From Lentibacillus sp. Marseille-P4043 (GTDB lineage Bacteria > Bacillota > Bacilli > Bacillales > Amphibacillaceae), in NCBI RefSeq assembly GCF_900258515.1, contig NZ_LT984884.1, forward strand, positions 2,267,353 to 2,331,352: a stretch of DNA of 64,000 nucleotides, given 5' to 3'. Below the pieces are notes generated by a model that was not told the DNA's origin, made no database searches, and worked only from the letters and a program-made list of their open reading frames with translations. The first letter of the stretch is position 1. Each line of letters starts with the position of its first letter. Made by a program: the position numbers and the translations under genes. Positions 53,235 through 63,901 of the stretch are shown in pieces.

Positions 53235-53245
53235 TGGTCAGACCA
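53235..53245. promoter_or_regulatory. GntR/FadR-type operator downstream of the malic enzyme promoter
   Basis: TGGTCAGACCA is a perfect 11-bp palindrome with odd centre and the TGGTnnnACCA form recognised by FadR-subfamily GntR regulators such as PdhR and LldR. It lies about 6 bp after the predicted transcription start, where a bound repressor would block elongation. The second gene of the operon encodes such a regulator. Confidence 0.75.
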
Positions 53246-53295
53246 ATTTGTAAATTCTTTCACAATACTTTAATGCTTAAAGGAGCGGATAATCT

Positions 53296-54531
53296 GTGGC
53301 AAATTTAAGGGAAGAAGCACTACATATGCATAAAAAGAATAAAGGGAAATTATCTACAGAATCCAAGGTTTCGGTACGTAATGCCAGAGATTTAAGCCTT
53401 GCGTATTCACCATGGGTTGCAGAACCCTGTAAAGAAATCCATGATCGTAAAGAATCGGTTTATGATTATACGATGAAGGGTAATATGGTTGCGGTTGTCA
53501 GTGACGGATCTGCTGTATTAGGTCTGGGTAATATAGGCCCGGAAGCAGCTTTGCCTGTTATGGAAGGGAAAGCTGTACTATTTAAAAACTTTGCTGGTGT
53601 TGATTCTTTTCCAATCTGTTTAGACAGCCATGATATTGATGAAATTGTCCAAACAGTAAAATTAATGGAACCTACATTTGGTGGTGTCAACTTAGAAGAT
53701 ATTGCGGCTCCAAATTGTTTTATCATTGAAGAGAAATTGAAAAAGGAAACGAACATACCAATTTTTCATGATGATCAGCATGGAACTGCGATTGTTACAG
53801 TCGCCGGATTAATTAACGCATTAAAACTAGTTGGAAAATCATTTTCCGATATTAGAGTTGTTGCGAATGGAGCCGGTGCTGCAGGAATTGCAATTATTAA
53901 GCTATTATATAACTTTGGCGTTCGTGAAATGATCATGTGTGACTCAAAGGGTGCTATTTTTGAAGGAAGATCATATGGCATGAATGACGTGAAAGATCGC
54001 ATTGCTAAAATGACAAATAAAGAAAAAAGAGAAGGAAATTTAGAAGAGGTACTAGAAGGTGCCGACGTATTTATTGGGGTTTCCGTTGGTGGTTTATTGT
54101 CTAAAGATATGGTTGGCAAAATGAATGATAACCCAATTATTTTTGCAATGGCAAACCCTGAACCGGAAATAATGCCGGAGGATGCAAAAGAAGCTGGTGC
54201 AGGAGTAATCGGTACGGGAAGATCTGACTTTCCGAATCAAGTTAATAATGTATTGGCCTTTCCTGGGATTTTCCGTGGTGCGCTTGATGTACGAGCAACA
54301 CGGATTAATGAAAAAATGAAGGTAGCTGCAGCAGAAGCAATTGCATCACTTATTACAGAAGAAGAACTAAATGAAGATTATGTTATTCCAGCTCCATTTG
54401 ATTCTCGGGTAGCACCATTAGTTGCATCAAGTGTCGCAAAAGCCGCAATGGAATCTGGTGTAGCGAGAATTCAAGTTGATCCAGAAGATGTCGCCGACAA
54501 GACGAGGCAATTAACGGCGATTGACGATTGA
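53296..54531 (+). CDS. ytsJ: NADP-type malic enzyme (YtsJ)
   Basis: Decarboxylates malate to pyruvate; YtsJ is the main NADPH-producing malic enzyme of B. subtilis. The 411 residues match (410). Motifs: NARDLSLAYSPWVAEPC, VVSDGSAVLGLGNIGPEAALPVMEGKAVLFK, FHDDQHGTAIV, VVANGAGAAGIAI (cofactor fold) and FAMANPEPEIMP. Starts with GTG at 53296 after AAAGGAG. Leads an operon with the GntR regulator and probably accDA; NADPH and pyruvate both feed fatty-acid synthesis. Confidence 0.95.
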   Translation: MANLREEALHMHKKNKGKLSTESKVSVRNARDLSLAYSPWVAEPCKEIHDRKESVYDYTMKGNMVAVVSDGSAVLGLGNIGPEAALPVMEGKAVLFKNFAGVDSFPICLDSHDIDEIVQTVKLMEPTFGGVNLEDIAAPNCFIIEEKLKKETNIPIFHDDQHGTAIVTVAGLINALKLVGKSFSDIRVVANGAGAAGIAIIKLLYNFGVREMIMCDSKGAIFEGRSYGMNDVKDRIAKMTNKEKREGNLEEVLEGADVFIGVSVGGLLSKDMVGKMNDNPIIFAMANPEPEIMPEDAKEAGAGVIGTGRSDFPNQVNNVLAFPGIFRGALDVRATRINEKMKVAAAEAIASLITEEELNEDYVIPAPFDSRVAPLVASSVAKAAMESGVARIQVDPEDVADKTRQLTAIDD

Positions 54532-54559
54532 TTGAGGGTAAAAGGAGTGAAATAGGCTT

Positions 54560-55186
54560 GTGCCAATGTCACCAAAGCAAAAAGTTTATCAAGGTGTATT
54601 ACAAGAGATTCGCAAGTTTATAGATATTAATGATTTGGAGCCTGGTGATAAGCTCCCGTCCGAACGTGAACTAGCCGAAACGCTACAAGCAGGAAGATCG
54701 TCTGTTAGAGAGGCATTAAGGGCTATGGAATTAATAGGTTTAATCGAAACAAGACATGGTGAAGGTACCTATCTAAGCACCTATCGCCCTTACCAAACAG
54801 TAGAACTTTTATCTTCTTTTATACTACGGGAAAATAAAACAAAAGCGGAATTGAAGCTGGCCAAAAAAATCATTGAAAAGGAAGCGGCAAAACTTGCATA
54901 TGAGCATGTGACAACAGCTGATATAAATGAGCTAAGGAAAATAGTACAGGATACCAGTATGGATGATAATACGCAACATTTTACATTTTTTACGTATTTA
55001 TTTGACAAGGTCGAAAATCTTTTGTTAGCCAAAATTTGGTACTTAATGGAGGAATTTTCGTATACGCTTGGAAAGCGTCATTATGATAAAATGTTTTATG
55101 TTGAACTTGTTCAAGCTTATGAAGAGCAGCAATATGAAGCAATTGAAGTATTATTTCTACCGTTATCCAATTCCAGTGAACGGTAA
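54560..55186 (+). CDS. GntR-family regulator, FadR subfamily
   Basis: DNA-binding repressor of 208 residues. Winged HTH about 8-75: KVYQGVLQEIRKFIDINDLEPGDKLPSERELAETLQAGRSSVREALRAMELIGLIETRHGEGTYLS, the classic GntR sequence. The C-terminal helical domain (about 95-208) is short for an FCD domain and lacks an obvious metal-binding His set. Lies between ytsJ and accD. GTG at 54560, AAAGGAGTG upstream. The palindrome at 53235 is its likely operator. B. subtilis has no gene here, but several other Bacillaceae do. Confidence 0.9.
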   Translation: MPMSPKQKVYQGVLQEIRKFIDINDLEPGDKLPSERELAETLQAGRSSVREALRAMELIGLIETRHGEGTYLSTYRPYQTVELLSSFILRENKTKAELKLAKKIIEKEAAKLAYEHVTTADINELRKIVQDTSMDDNTQHFTFFTYLFDKVENLLLAKIWYLMEEFSYTLGKRHYDKMFYVELVQAYEEQQYEAIEVLFLPLSNSSER

Positions 55187-55202
55187 CATTTCATTGCTAA
55201 CC

Positions 55203-55240
55203 TAACGATTTTTTACAATCTTTTTATTTCCGAATCGTTA
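55203..55240. promoter_or_regulatory. Inverted repeat upstream of accD
   Basis: TAACGATT (55203-55210) and AATCGTTA (55233-55240) are perfect inverted 8-mers with a T-rich middle. Could be an operator or a weak hairpin between the regulator gene and accDA. Does not match the FapR consensus. Confidence 0.35.
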
Positions 55241-55316
55241 TATCATACGGCTCAGCCTAGTCCATACGTCGCTAACCGGACGTTATCGCTTTTGGTTTGA
55301 AAAAGGAGGAATAACC

Positions 55317-56177
55317 TTGCTTAAAGATTTTTTTGGCAAGAAAAAGAAATATGCATCCATTCCAAGTGAACAAGGAAAGTTGGACGTTCCAGAGGGATTA
55401 ATGAAAAAATGTGATGGATGTCATAAAATTTATTATCGTAAAGAAATGAGAAAAAATAATTATGTTTGTCCGAATTGCGGGTACCATCATCCATTAAATG
55501 CATGGGAAAGAATTGCCAGTTTGTTTGATGAAGGCACATTTCATGAATGGGACAAGCAACTTGTTTCCGGCAATCCACTGGGCTTTCCAGGATACGAAGA
55601 AAAACTGGAAAAGGACCGTGTTAAAACAGGATTAAATGAAGGTGTTGTAACAGGCGAGGGTATGATCGAAGGCCAAAGAACTGCTTTTAGTGTGATGGAT
55701 TCAAGTTTCAGAATGGGCAGTATGGGCTCAGTAATGGGGGAAAAAATTGCCCGGGCCATTGAAAATGCGAAAAACGATGGATTACCATTCGTCATTTTTA
55801 CTGCTTCTGGTGGTGCTAGAATGCAAGAAGGTGCATTAAGCCTCATGCAAATGGCCAAAACATCTGTTGCGATTGAACGGTTTAGTGATGCGGGTGGTTT
55901 GATGATCTCTGTTATGACCCATCCAACAACTGGTGGTGTATCAGCGAGTTTTGCTTCACTAGGTGATTATAATCTTGCTGAGCCGGGCGCTTTGATCGGG
56001 TTTGCTGGTAGACGTATCATCGAACAGACCATCCGTGAGAAATTACCGAATGATTTCCAAACTGCCGAATTCTTATTCAAACATGGACAACTAGATCAGG
56101 TTGTTCATCGGAATGATCTCAAGCAAATGCTATCAACAATGCTTGCGATGCATCAGAAAGGTGGGGAGCACGCGTGA
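55317..56177 (+). CDS. accD: Acetyl-CoA carboxylase carboxyltransferase subunit beta
   Basis: With AccA transfers carboxyl from biotin to acetyl-CoA, giving malonyl-CoA. The 286 residues show the N-terminal zinc ribbon ([31 protein letters not shown]), then the crotonase-fold: [42 protein letters not shown] and [18 protein letters not shown]. Starts with TTG at 55317 after AAAAGGAGG, the same start codon as in B. subtilis. Overlaps accA by 4 bp. Confidence 0.97.
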   Translation: MLKDFFGKKKKYASIPSEQGKLDVPEGLMKKCDGCHKIYYRKEMRKNNYVCPNCGYHHPLNAWERIASLFDEGTFHEWDKQLVSGNPLGFPGYEEKLEKDRVKTGLNEGVVTGEGMIEGQRTAFSVMDSSFRMGSMGSVMGEKIARAIENAKNDGLPFVIFTASGGARMQEGALSLMQMAKTSVAIERFSDAGGLMISVMTHPTTGGVSASFASLGDYNLAEPGALIGFAGRRIIEQTIREKLPNDFQTAEFLFKHGQLDQVVHRNDLKQMLSTMLAMHQKGGEHA

Positions 56178-57133
56178 AACAAGTGCTGGAATTTGAAAAA
56201 CCGATCGTAAACCTAAAGGAAAAAATAGCAGAATTGAAAAATTTCACGAAAGATAGTGAGATAGATTTGTCTGAAGAAATCAGTACTTTAGAGAAACGAT
56301 TAGAAACGTTGGAAAACGACATATATTCGAATTTAAAACCATGGGATCGTGTTCAAATGGCTCGACACCAAGCGCGCCCCACAACACTAGACTATATTGA
56401 TAAATTGTTTACAAATTTCATTGAATTTCACGGTGACCGTTTGTATGGGGATGATGAGGCTATCGTGGCTGGAATTGCCTACCATGAGGGGAAACCAGTT
56501 ACAGTAATTGGTCATCAGCGGGGGAAAGATACAAAGGAAAACATTCGCAGAAATTTTGGAATGCCTCATCCGGAGGGTTATCGTAAGGCTCTACGTCACA
56601 TGAAACAGGCTGAAAAGTTTAATCGACCTATTATCTGTTTTATTGATACAAAAGGTGCTTACCCAGGAAAAGCGGCTGAAGAACGCGGACAAAGTGAAGC
56701 AATCGCTAGAAATTTAATGGAAATGGCCGGTTTAACTGTACCGATTGTCTGTATTGTTATTGGTGAAGGTGGAAGTGGCGGTGCATTGGGTTTAGGTGTC
56801 GGTGATCAGATACATATGTTGGAGAACTCTACTTACTCTGTTATTTCTCCTGAAGGTGCAGCAGCATTATTGTGGAAGGACTCAAATCTTGCACAAAAGG
56901 CTGCAGAAACAATGAAAATCACATCGTATAATTTGAAAGAACTAGGTGTTGTCGATAATATTATTCCAGAACCTAAAGGCGGTGCCCATCGTGATGTGGA
57001 GCAACAAGCACAAAATATTGATCAGGTTCTTAAAACATCATTAGCGACTTTAACTGCATTATCAACTGATGAATTACTGGAAAAAAGATGGGAAAAATAT
57101 AAGCAAATTGGTGATTATAAAGAGACAGAATAG
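56174..57133 (+). CDS. accA: Acetyl-CoA carboxylase carboxyltransferase subunit alpha
   Basis: Partner of AccD. The 319 residues fit: N-terminal helical part ([17 protein letters not shown]), [92 protein letters not shown], and [18 protein letters not shown] start at 56174 shares a GTGA overlap with the accD stop, ensuring balanced synthesis. A terminator follows. Confidence 0.97.
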   Translation: MKQVLEFEKPIVNLKEKIAELKNFTKDSEIDLSEEISTLEKRLETLENDIYSNLKPWDRVQMARHQARPTTLDYIDKLFTNFIEFHGDRLYGDDEAIVAGIAYHEGKPVTVIGHQRGKDTKENIRRNFGMPHPEGYRKALRHMKQAEKFNRPIICFIDTKGAYPGKAAEERGQSEAIARNLMEMAGLTVPIVCIVIGEGGSGGALGLGVGDQIHMLENSTYSVISPEGAAALLWKDSNLAQKAAETMKITSYNLKELGVVDNIIPEPKGGAHRDVEQQAQNIDQVLKTSLATLTALSTDELLEKRWEKYKQIGDYKETE

Positions 57134-57160
57134 GAAGATATGTTCTTCCAAGTTAATTAT

Positions 57161-57196
57161 GAGATTGACACTTGTCAATCTCTTACTTGTTTTTTA
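57161..57196 (+). terminator. Terminator after accA
   Basis: GAGATTGACA (57161-57170) pairs with TGTCAATCTC (57173-57182) with a tight loop; T-rich tail ends in six T. Confidence 0.88.
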
Positions 57197-57293
57197 AAGA
57201 TCGTTATAATAGTGGAAAATAATTGCTTTCTTCATGTGTTACGATTATCTTTATATAGTAAGATAGCTAGTGTAATTATATTGTACGTTTTGA

Positions 57294-58262
<969 letters not shown>

Positions 58263-58293
58263 TTTTTAACGAATGAATAATGGAGGAAGTAAA

Positions 58294-60054
58294 ATGAGAA
58301 AAACAAAAATCGTATGTACGATTGGACCTGCATCAGAATCAGTAGAAACACTGGAGAAATTGATCGAATCAGGAATGAATGTTGCACGGTTGAATTTTTC
58401 CCATGGCGATTTTGCTGAACATGGAAATCGGATTAAAAACATTAGAGAAGCTGCGGAGAAAACAGGACAAACTGTTGCGATCCTTTTAGATACAAAAGGT
58501 CCGGAAATTAGAACGGGAAATTTCGTGAACGGTGAAGCCGAAATAGTCCAAGGAAATAGTGTATATGTTTCGATGGAAGAAGTTGAAGGTACGGCTGATC
58601 GCTTTTCAATTACGTATCCGGGTTTAATTAACGATGTCCATAAAGGATCAACGATTCTATTAGATGATGGACTAATTGAATTAGAAGTGATGGAAATCGA
58701 TACGACCAAAAATGAACTTAAAACAAAAGCACTTAATTCTGGAACTATAAAAAACAAAAAAGGTGTCAATGTACCTAATGTTCAGGTCAAATTACCTGGG
58801 ATTACAGAAAAGGATGCAAAAGATATTGAATTTGGTATCCAAGAGGGTATCGATTTCATTGCTGCTTCATTTGTTCGCCGTCCCTCTGATGTATTTGAAA
58901 TAAAAGAATTACTGGAAAAACACAATGCAACACACATTCAAATTATCCCTAAAATTGAGAACCAAGAAGGCGTCGATAATATTGATGATATCTTGGAAGT
59001 TAGTGATGGGATTATGGTTGCCCGTGGTGATTTAGGTGTGGAAATTCCTGCTGAAGATGTACCACTCGTACAAAAAGAATTGATTCATAAATGTAACACT
59101 GCTGGTAAAGTTGTTATCACGGCGACACAAATGCTTGATTCGATGCAGCGTAATCCGCGTCCTACACGTGCCGAGGCGTCAGATGTTGCCAATGCAATCT
59201 TTGATGGAACGGATGCGATTATGCTTTCTGGAGAAACAGCAGCAGGTCATTATCCGGTAGAATCCGTAGCAACCATGAACAATATTGCCCGAAAGGCTGA
59301 AACAGCATTAGATCATAAGGTGATTTTAGCCAATCGATCTAAATCAGTTGATATGACGATAACAGATGCGATCAGTCAATCGGTAACACATACGGCAATG
59401 AACTTATCGGTTAGTGCAATCATTACACCGACAGAAAGTGGTCATACAGCACGGATGATCTCTAAATACCGACCAAAAGCGCCGATCGTTGCAGTCACAT
59501 TTTCCGAGCACGTTAACAGGCAATTAGCATTAGTTTGGGGCGTGCATGCTATTATGGGTGGTAAGGCAAACTCCACTGATGAAATGCTTGATGTTGCAAT
59601 TGATCGTGGGCTACAAACGAAATTATTTGAGCGTGGTAGTAGAGTAATTATTACAGCAGGTGTACCTGTAGGCGAATCTGGTACAACAAACTTAATGAAA
59701 ATCCATGTGATTGGTGATGTAGCTGCCAAGGGACAAGGAATTGGCCGACGAAGTGCATATGGAAAAGTCACGGTCGCAAAAAATGCAAATGAAGCTTTAG
59801 CGAACGTTGATGAAGGTAATATTATTGTCACATATGGAACGGATCGAGACATGATGCCAGCGATAGAGAAAGCTGGTGGAATCATCACACAAGAAGGTGG
59901 ATTAACTTCTCATGCTGCAGTGGTCGGATTAAGCCTGGGCATCCCTGTAATTGTTGGTGTGGAAAATGTCTTTGATTTACTAAAAGATGGAGAAGATATT
60001 ACAATGGACTCTGCAAAAGGTGACATTTATAAAGGACATGCGAGTGTATTATAA
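58294..60054 (+). CDS. pyk: Pyruvate kinase
   Basis: Transfers phosphate from PEP to ADP giving pyruvate and ATP. The 586 residues match Bacillus Pyk (585), longer than E. coli owing to a C-terminal PEP-utiliser-type domain (residues 480-586; [21 protein letters not shown]). Motifs: [71 protein letters not shown] (catalytic loop) and [40 protein letters not shown] at 58294 follows GGAGGAAG; an earlier in-frame ATG contains that ribosome site. Confidence 0.97.
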   Translation: MRKTKIVCTIGPASESVETLEKLIESGMNVARLNFSHGDFAEHGNRIKNIREAAEKTGQTVAILLDTKGPEIRTGNFVNGEAEIVQGNSVYVSMEEVEGTADRFSITYPGLINDVHKGSTILLDDGLIELEVMEIDTTKNELKTKALNSGTIKNKKGVNVPNVQVKLPGITEKDAKDIEFGIQEGIDFIAASFVRRPSDVFEIKELLEKHNATHIQIIPKIENQEGVDNIDDILEVSDGIMVARGDLGVEIPAEDVPLVQKELIHKCNTAGKVVITATQMLDSMQRNPRPTRAEASDVANAIFDGTDAIMLSGETAAGHYPVESVATMNNIARKAETALDHKVILANRSKSVDMTITDAISQSVTHTAMNLSVSAIITPTESGHTARMISKYRPKAPIVAVTFSEHVNRQLALVWGVHAIMGGKANSTDEMLDVAIDRGLQTKLFERGSRVIITAGVPVGESGTTNLMKIHVIGDVAAKGQGIGRRSAYGKVTVAKNANEALANVDEGNIIVTYGTDRDMMPAIEKAGGIITQEGGLTSHAAVVGLSLGIPVIVGVENVFDLLKDGEDITMDSAKGDIYKGHASVL

Positions 60055-60090
60055 ACGAAGATCTTTTTCATTATAGTATGAAGTATAATA

Positions 60091-60123
60091 AAAAAATGAA
60101 GGGAATTATCCCTTCATTTTTTT
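60091..60123 (+). terminator. Terminator after pyk
   Basis: TGAAGGGA (60097-60104) pairs with TCCCTTCA (60109-60116), extended by A and T runs. Confidence 0.9.
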
Positions 60124-60176
60124 CACTAGAGAATATAGTACTATCAACTTATAGGTTTAGCAGCCAACTTTTTTAA

Positions 60177-60767
60177 GGTTTTTTTCGTAACGTTTGTTGC
60201 TTATTAATTTCGTAGTGATAGAAAATGCGACACAGCTAGGAAATTGCTCTCCCGCCGTTCCGGAAATACACTTCGCTTTCCGCGGGCGGCTGGAGAGCCT
60301 CCTCGTGCTAACGCACTGCGGGGTCTCACCTAGGCCTTTCCTCCCGCTGGAGTCTACGTGTATTTCCTCCACTGGTGTCGTGATTTAATAAACTCATTAC
60401 ATTCAGCTATTGCTTAAGTGAATTTCTGTTCAAGGGAGGAAAAGTCCGTGTAACGTTAGAATCCATGGCTTTTCCCCTGTCGATATCAGAGCACCACACT
60501 ACCAGCGGAGGCAGAATACGTAGACTCCTGCGGGAACAGCACGAGTCTGAAGACCCCGCAGGAAGTGGTTTTCTTCCGAGGAGGCTGAAGCCGTGCCCGC
60601 GGAAAGCGAAGTATTCTGCCGGAGCGGAATTCAGGCATTCCATCATCAATGTTACAAAAGGGAATTTTCACTGTGTCGCATTCTATATCGCATTTTATAT
60701 CTAATGTGTAACAAACAACAAATGATTTCGATGGGGCAATCGCAGTCCCAATCTTTTAGAAATAGCC
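60177..60767 (+). mobile_element. Interspersed element copy 3 (ends A left, B right; GC-rich inverted arms)
   Basis: A 591-bp element bounded by GGTTTTTTTC (60177-60186) and AGAAATAGCC (60758-60767). Flanking octamers TTTTTTAA (60169-60176) and TCTTTTAA (60768-60775) agree at 7 of 8 and may be the target duplication. The left end matches copy 1 and the reverse of the right end of copy 2; the right end (CACATTAGATATAAA on the reverse strand) matches the left of copy 2 for about 90 bp. GC-rich arms at about 60255-60385 and 60521-60627 match those of copy 2 in the same orientation, although the ends are swapped. No credible gene inside. Ends 27 bp before fxsA. Confidence 0.8.
60255..60627. repeat. 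GC-rich inverted arms inside element copy 3
   Basis: Left arm CACTTCGCTTTCCGCGGGC ... GCGGGGTCTCACC and right arm GACTCCTGCGGGAACAGC ... GACCCCGCAGGAAG ... CCGAGGAGGCTGAAG are inverted relatives and close copies of the arms in element copy 2. Very similar GC-rich blocks are, from memory, common between genes in Virgibacillus- and Oceanobacillus-like genomes. Confidence 0.75.
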
Positions 60768-60794
60768 TCTTTTAAAAATGAAAGGATGAGCAAT

Positions 60795-61184
60795 ATGCGC
60801 TGGTTATTACTTGCACTATTAATTATCCCTGCACTCGAAATTGGTGTGTTCGTTTGGGCAGGTGGCATTATTGGACCGTGGTGGGTTGTCTTTCTAATTC
60901 TTTTAACAGGTATTGTTGGTGTGACTATCGCTAAACAACAAGGAACAGAGACATGGATGCGTGCTAGACAGCTAATGACCCAAGGGCATGCACCAACCGC
61001 AGAAATTATTGACGGTATATGTATTTTTGTTGGTGCTGTGTTTTTGTTTTCACCTGGATTTATAACAGATACAATCGGCTTTCTGCTCGTATTGCCCTGG
61101 ACAAGAATCCCTTTCAGAAGTTGGTTGCAACGGTTCATAAAGAACAAAATGAACAAAGGAACGATTATTTACCGTAAATGGTAA
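60795..61184 (+). CDS. fxsA: FxsA family membrane protein
   Basis: A 129-residue membrane protein of the FxsA/YtzA family; the E. coli member relieves phage T7 exclusion by F when overproduced, and the native role is unclear. Visible: RWLLLALLIIPALEIGVFVWAGGIIG, WWVVFLILLTGIVGVTIAKQQG and FLFSPGFITDTIGFLLVLPWTR, typical of the family. The ATG at 60795 has AAAGG 11 bp upstream; the ATG at 60786 abuts it. Its promoter must lie within the upstream element or be readthrough from pyk. Confidence 0.9.
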   Translation: MRWLLLALLIIPALEIGVFVWAGGIIGPWWVVFLILLTGIVGVTIAKQQGTETWMRARQLMTQGHAPTAEIIDGICIFVGAVFLFSPGFITDTIGFLLVLPWTRIPFRSWLQRFIKNKMNKGTIIYRKW

Positions 61185-61185
61185 T

Positions 61186-62292
61186 TTAACCTTTGATAAA
61201 ATACCATAACTGATTAAAAACGCCGGATTGATAGAGCACATTTAACAAAACTAACAGTATTGGTGCTAGTAATAATCCGAAAAATCCCCATATTTGCATG
61301 CCAAGGAAAACGGCAATAAGTACGGAGAGTGGACTGACCCCAAGGGATGTTGATAATAATTTTGGCTCCAGAATTTGCCGCCCAATAATAATGATCATAT
61401 AAAGAATTGATATGCTAATGGTCATCATATAATTTGAAACAAGAAAATTATAGACAATCCATGGAATAAAAATGATCCCAGTTCCAATATATGGAAATAA
61501 ATCAACAACAGCAGTGATTAAAGCAATCGTTAGTGCGTGGTCAACATCAAGTATCCGTAACCCAATAAAAATAATTAGTGCAGTTAAACTTATGAGTATT
61601 ATTTGTGCTTTAGCGAAGCCAAATAATGCTCTCTTTAAATGTCTCCAAATGTGTTTGATTGATTCATTTGCAGAAGTAGGAATAAGGTTTGTGCATGTTT
61701 TTTGTAGCGCTGACCAATCCTTTGTCAGGAAAAATGTAGCCAAAATAATAAACGTTAACACAACGAAAGAATTAGGTATTACACTTAGAGCAACAGGGAT
61801 TTTTAACAAAATATTGTTTAAAAACACTGTACCGGATGTGGCAATTTTATTAGTGATTTGCTCTAAATTAAGCTGAATGGTTTTCTGCTGAGATGGGTCT
61901 AATGTATGGAAAAATGAAATGACTTTATGATAAACCGGCAATATCTTTGATTCCATAAATTGCTCTCCATAATGAACTAACGCCTTGAAGTGGGTTGGGA
62001 TAACTTCCGCTAAATATGTTGTTCCTTGGATAAATTCCGTAATTAATAAAATAATACTACCAAGAACGAAAGCAAATACGGATATGATAATGGTTACTGC
62101 AGCTAATGTCCGCGGGAATTTTAATTTCCTTTCTAAAAATGTGACTGCAGGGTTAATCATAAATGAAAATAGGGTGGCAAGGAAAATTGGATAAAGATAC
62201 ATAAAAGTGTATTTTAGAAAGAAAATGATAGATAGGATAATAGCTAAGACAAACAGGGATCTTAATAGTTGAAAAGTGAGTTGCTTGTACAT
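61186..62292 (-). CDS. ytvI: YtvI, AI-2E transporter family membrane protein (sporulation type)
   Basis: A 368-residue protein with about seven to eight membrane segments, of the UPF0118/AI-2E family. The subgroup YtvI is annotated as a sporulation membrane protein in Bacillus. FLTKDWSALQKTC and VDLFPYIGTGIIFIPWIVYNFLVSNYMMTISISILYMIIIIGRQILEPKLLSTSLGVSPLSVLIAVFLGMQIWGFFGLLLAPI match the conserved C-terminal half. GAGGTGAAAG ribosome site. Its stop is 1 bp from that of the convergent fxsA, with no terminator between. Confidence 0.92.
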   Translation of the reverse strand: MYKQLTFQLLRSLFVLAIILSIIFFLKYTFMYLYPIFLATLFSFMINPAVTFLERKLKFPRTLAAVTIIISVFAFVLGSIILLITEFIQGTTYLAEVIPTHFKALVHYGEQFMESKILPVYHKVISFFHTLDPSQQKTIQLNLEQITNKIATSGTVFLNNILLKIPVALSVIPNSFVVLTFIILATFFLTKDWSALQKTCTNLIPTSANESIKHIWRHLKRALFGFAKAQIILISLTALIIFIGLRILDVDHALTIALITAVVDLFPYIGTGIIFIPWIVYNFLVSNYMMTISISILYMIIIIGRQILEPKLLSTSLGVSPLSVLIAVFLGMQIWGFFGLLLAPILLVLLNVLYQSGVFNQLWYFIKG

Positions 62293-62630
62293 TCTTTCAC
62301 CTCATTACAACGTCAATTCGTTTAAACCTTGTACTTATTTACTTATGAATTAATACCGGGAATTAGACGTATGAAAGAGGTTATGTGTCAGTGAATCTGA
62401 TTAACAGTTGTAAACAAATGGATATTTACCCGGTATTTAGTTAAAAAGTGAACGTTTCGTGAAAAATATTGCTGAATTTAATCGCTTTCGATTCACATTG
62501 CTTTCAGATTACTTTATAATTGTTCATGGGGATGACAATGTTGTATTTTTATAAGAAATATTGTAAAACATATTTTATAACGATTTGTCATAAGCGAATG
62601 AGTAAATTATAGAAAAGGAGAGGGTTTGTT
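62293..62630. other. Divergent regulatory region between ytvI and citZ
   Basis: These 338 bp hold no gene. The right half contains the citZ promoter and a cre-like site. A dyad ATAAGAAATAT (62551-62561) with ATATTTTAT (62570-62578) sits downstream of the promoter; in B. subtilis CcpC binds ATAA/TTAT-type dyads at citZ, but the spacing here does not match that site well. The left half near ytvI shows no clear signal. Confidence 0.6.
62477..62520 (+). promoter_or_regulatory. citZ promoter with CcpA (cre)-like site
   Basis: TTCACA (62492-62497), 17-bp spacer and TATAAT (62515-62520) form a good sigma-A promoter. TTTAATCGCTTTCG (62477-62490), just upstream of the -35, fits the cre consensus TGWAANCGNTNWCA except at the second and last base. 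B. subtilis citZ is repressed by CcpA and CcpC. Confidence 0.65.
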
Positions 62631-63749
62631 ATGACAACAACTAAAGGGCTTGAAGGGGTTGTAGCAACTCAATCGTCAATTAGTTCTATTATTGATGATC
62701 AACTTACATATGTTGGTTATAGAATTGATGATCTAGCAGAGAATTCCAGTTTTGAAGAAGTGGTTTATTTATTATGGAATTTAAAACTACCAACTAAAAC
62801 GGAATTGAATGCATTTAAAGCAGATCTTGCTGAAAATATGGAGCTTCCAGAAGCAGTTATTGAACATTTACGCTCTTATGATCTATCCACTGTTCATCCC
62901 ATGGCAGCATTAAGAACAGCTGTATCCATTTTAGGGTTGTATGACGAAGAAGCAGATGTAATGGAAGAAGCTGCAAATAAACGAAAAGCAGTTCGTCTGC
63001 AAGCAAAAATGGCTACAATTGTTGCAGCCTTTGCACGTATTCGTCAAGGAAAAGATCCGGTTAAACCGAAAAAAGAATTAGGTTACGCTGCTAATTTTCT
63101 TTATATGATGAATGGTGAAGAAGCAAAAGACATTGAAGTAGAGGCAGTAAATAAGGCACTTGTGCTACATGCTGATCATGAATTAAATGCATCAACATTT
63201 ACTGCACGTGTCTGTGTCGCAACATTATCAGATGTTTATTCTGGTGTTACTGCAGCAATCGGAGCACTTAAAGGCCCGCTTCATGGTGGAGCCAATGAAC
63301 GTGTAATGAAAATGTTAACGGAAATTGGCGAAGAAGAAAATGCGATTCCATATATTAAAGAGAAAATTGCGAATAAGGAAAAAATCATGGGTATGGGTCA
63401 CCGTGTATACCGCAGTGGCGATCCACGTGCGAAACATTTAAAGAAAATGTCAGAAGAACTAACGAAGATAACAGGTCAACCGAAATGGTATAACATGTCG
63501 GTTAAAATTGAAGAATACATCAAAGAAAATAAAGGTCTTCCTGCTAACGTTGACTTCTATTCAGCATCTGTTTATCACAGTTTAGGAATTGACCACGATC
63601 TATTCACACCAATTTTTGCCACAAGCCGTGTTTCCGGCTGGTTAGCACATATTTTGGAACAATATGCAAATAACCGCTTGATCCGTCCACGTGCTGAATA
63701 TGTTGGACCAAAGACACAAGACTATGTAGCAATTGAAAATCGTAAATAA
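62631..63749 (+). CDS. citZ: Citrate synthase II
   Basis: Condenses acetyl-CoA and oxaloacetate, entry to the TCA cycle. The 372 residues equal B. subtilis CitZ. Active-site segments: GPLHGGANERVMKML (His), MGMGHRVYRSGDPRAKHLKKM (His) and NVDFYSASVYHSLGIDHDLFTPIFATSRVSGWLAHILEQYANNRLIRPRAEYVG (Asp). GGAGAGGG ribosome site. Followed by icd 152 bp later, the usual citZ-icd-mdh order. Confidence 0.97.
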   Translation: MTTTKGLEGVVATQSSISSIIDDQLTYVGYRIDDLAENSSFEEVVYLLWNLKLPTKTELNAFKADLAENMELPEAVIEHLRSYDLSTVHPMAALRTAVSILGLYDEEADVMEEAANKRKAVRLQAKMATIVAAFARIRQGKDPVKPKKELGYAANFLYMMNGEEAKDIEVEAVNKALVLHADHELNASTFTARVCVATLSDVYSGVTAAIGALKGPLHGGANERVMKMLTEIGEEENAIPYIKEKIANKEKIMGMGHRVYRSGDPRAKHLKKMSEELTKITGQPKWYNMSVKIEEYIKENKGLPANVDFYSASVYHSLGIDHDLFTPIFATSRVSGWLAHILEQYANNRLIRPRAEYVGPKTQDYVAIENRK

Positions 63750-63816
63750 CATTTTTAACAGAATAAAGACGTTTTAAACAGCAAAGGTCTATTTAAGTAT
63801 TTTTTATGGCATAAAG

Positions 63817-63837
63817 TAGCCGGTGTGTTGCCGGCTA
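63817..63837 (+). terminator. Hairpin between citZ and icd
   Basis: TAGCCGG (63817-63823) pairs with CCGGCTA (63831-63837). No T tail, so perhaps an mRNA-stability or processing element instead of a full terminator. Confidence 0.5.
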
Positions 63838-63901
63838 TTATCACGTATGAACGAAATATGATAGAATGTAGTTGTACAAGATGAACTAGGAGGTAAATGT
63901 T

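Noticed and set aside
60157..60775. Reading frames of 60-80 codons on both strands
   Set aside because: By-products of element copy 3; the same GC-rich segments give frames in copy 2 without conserved phase.
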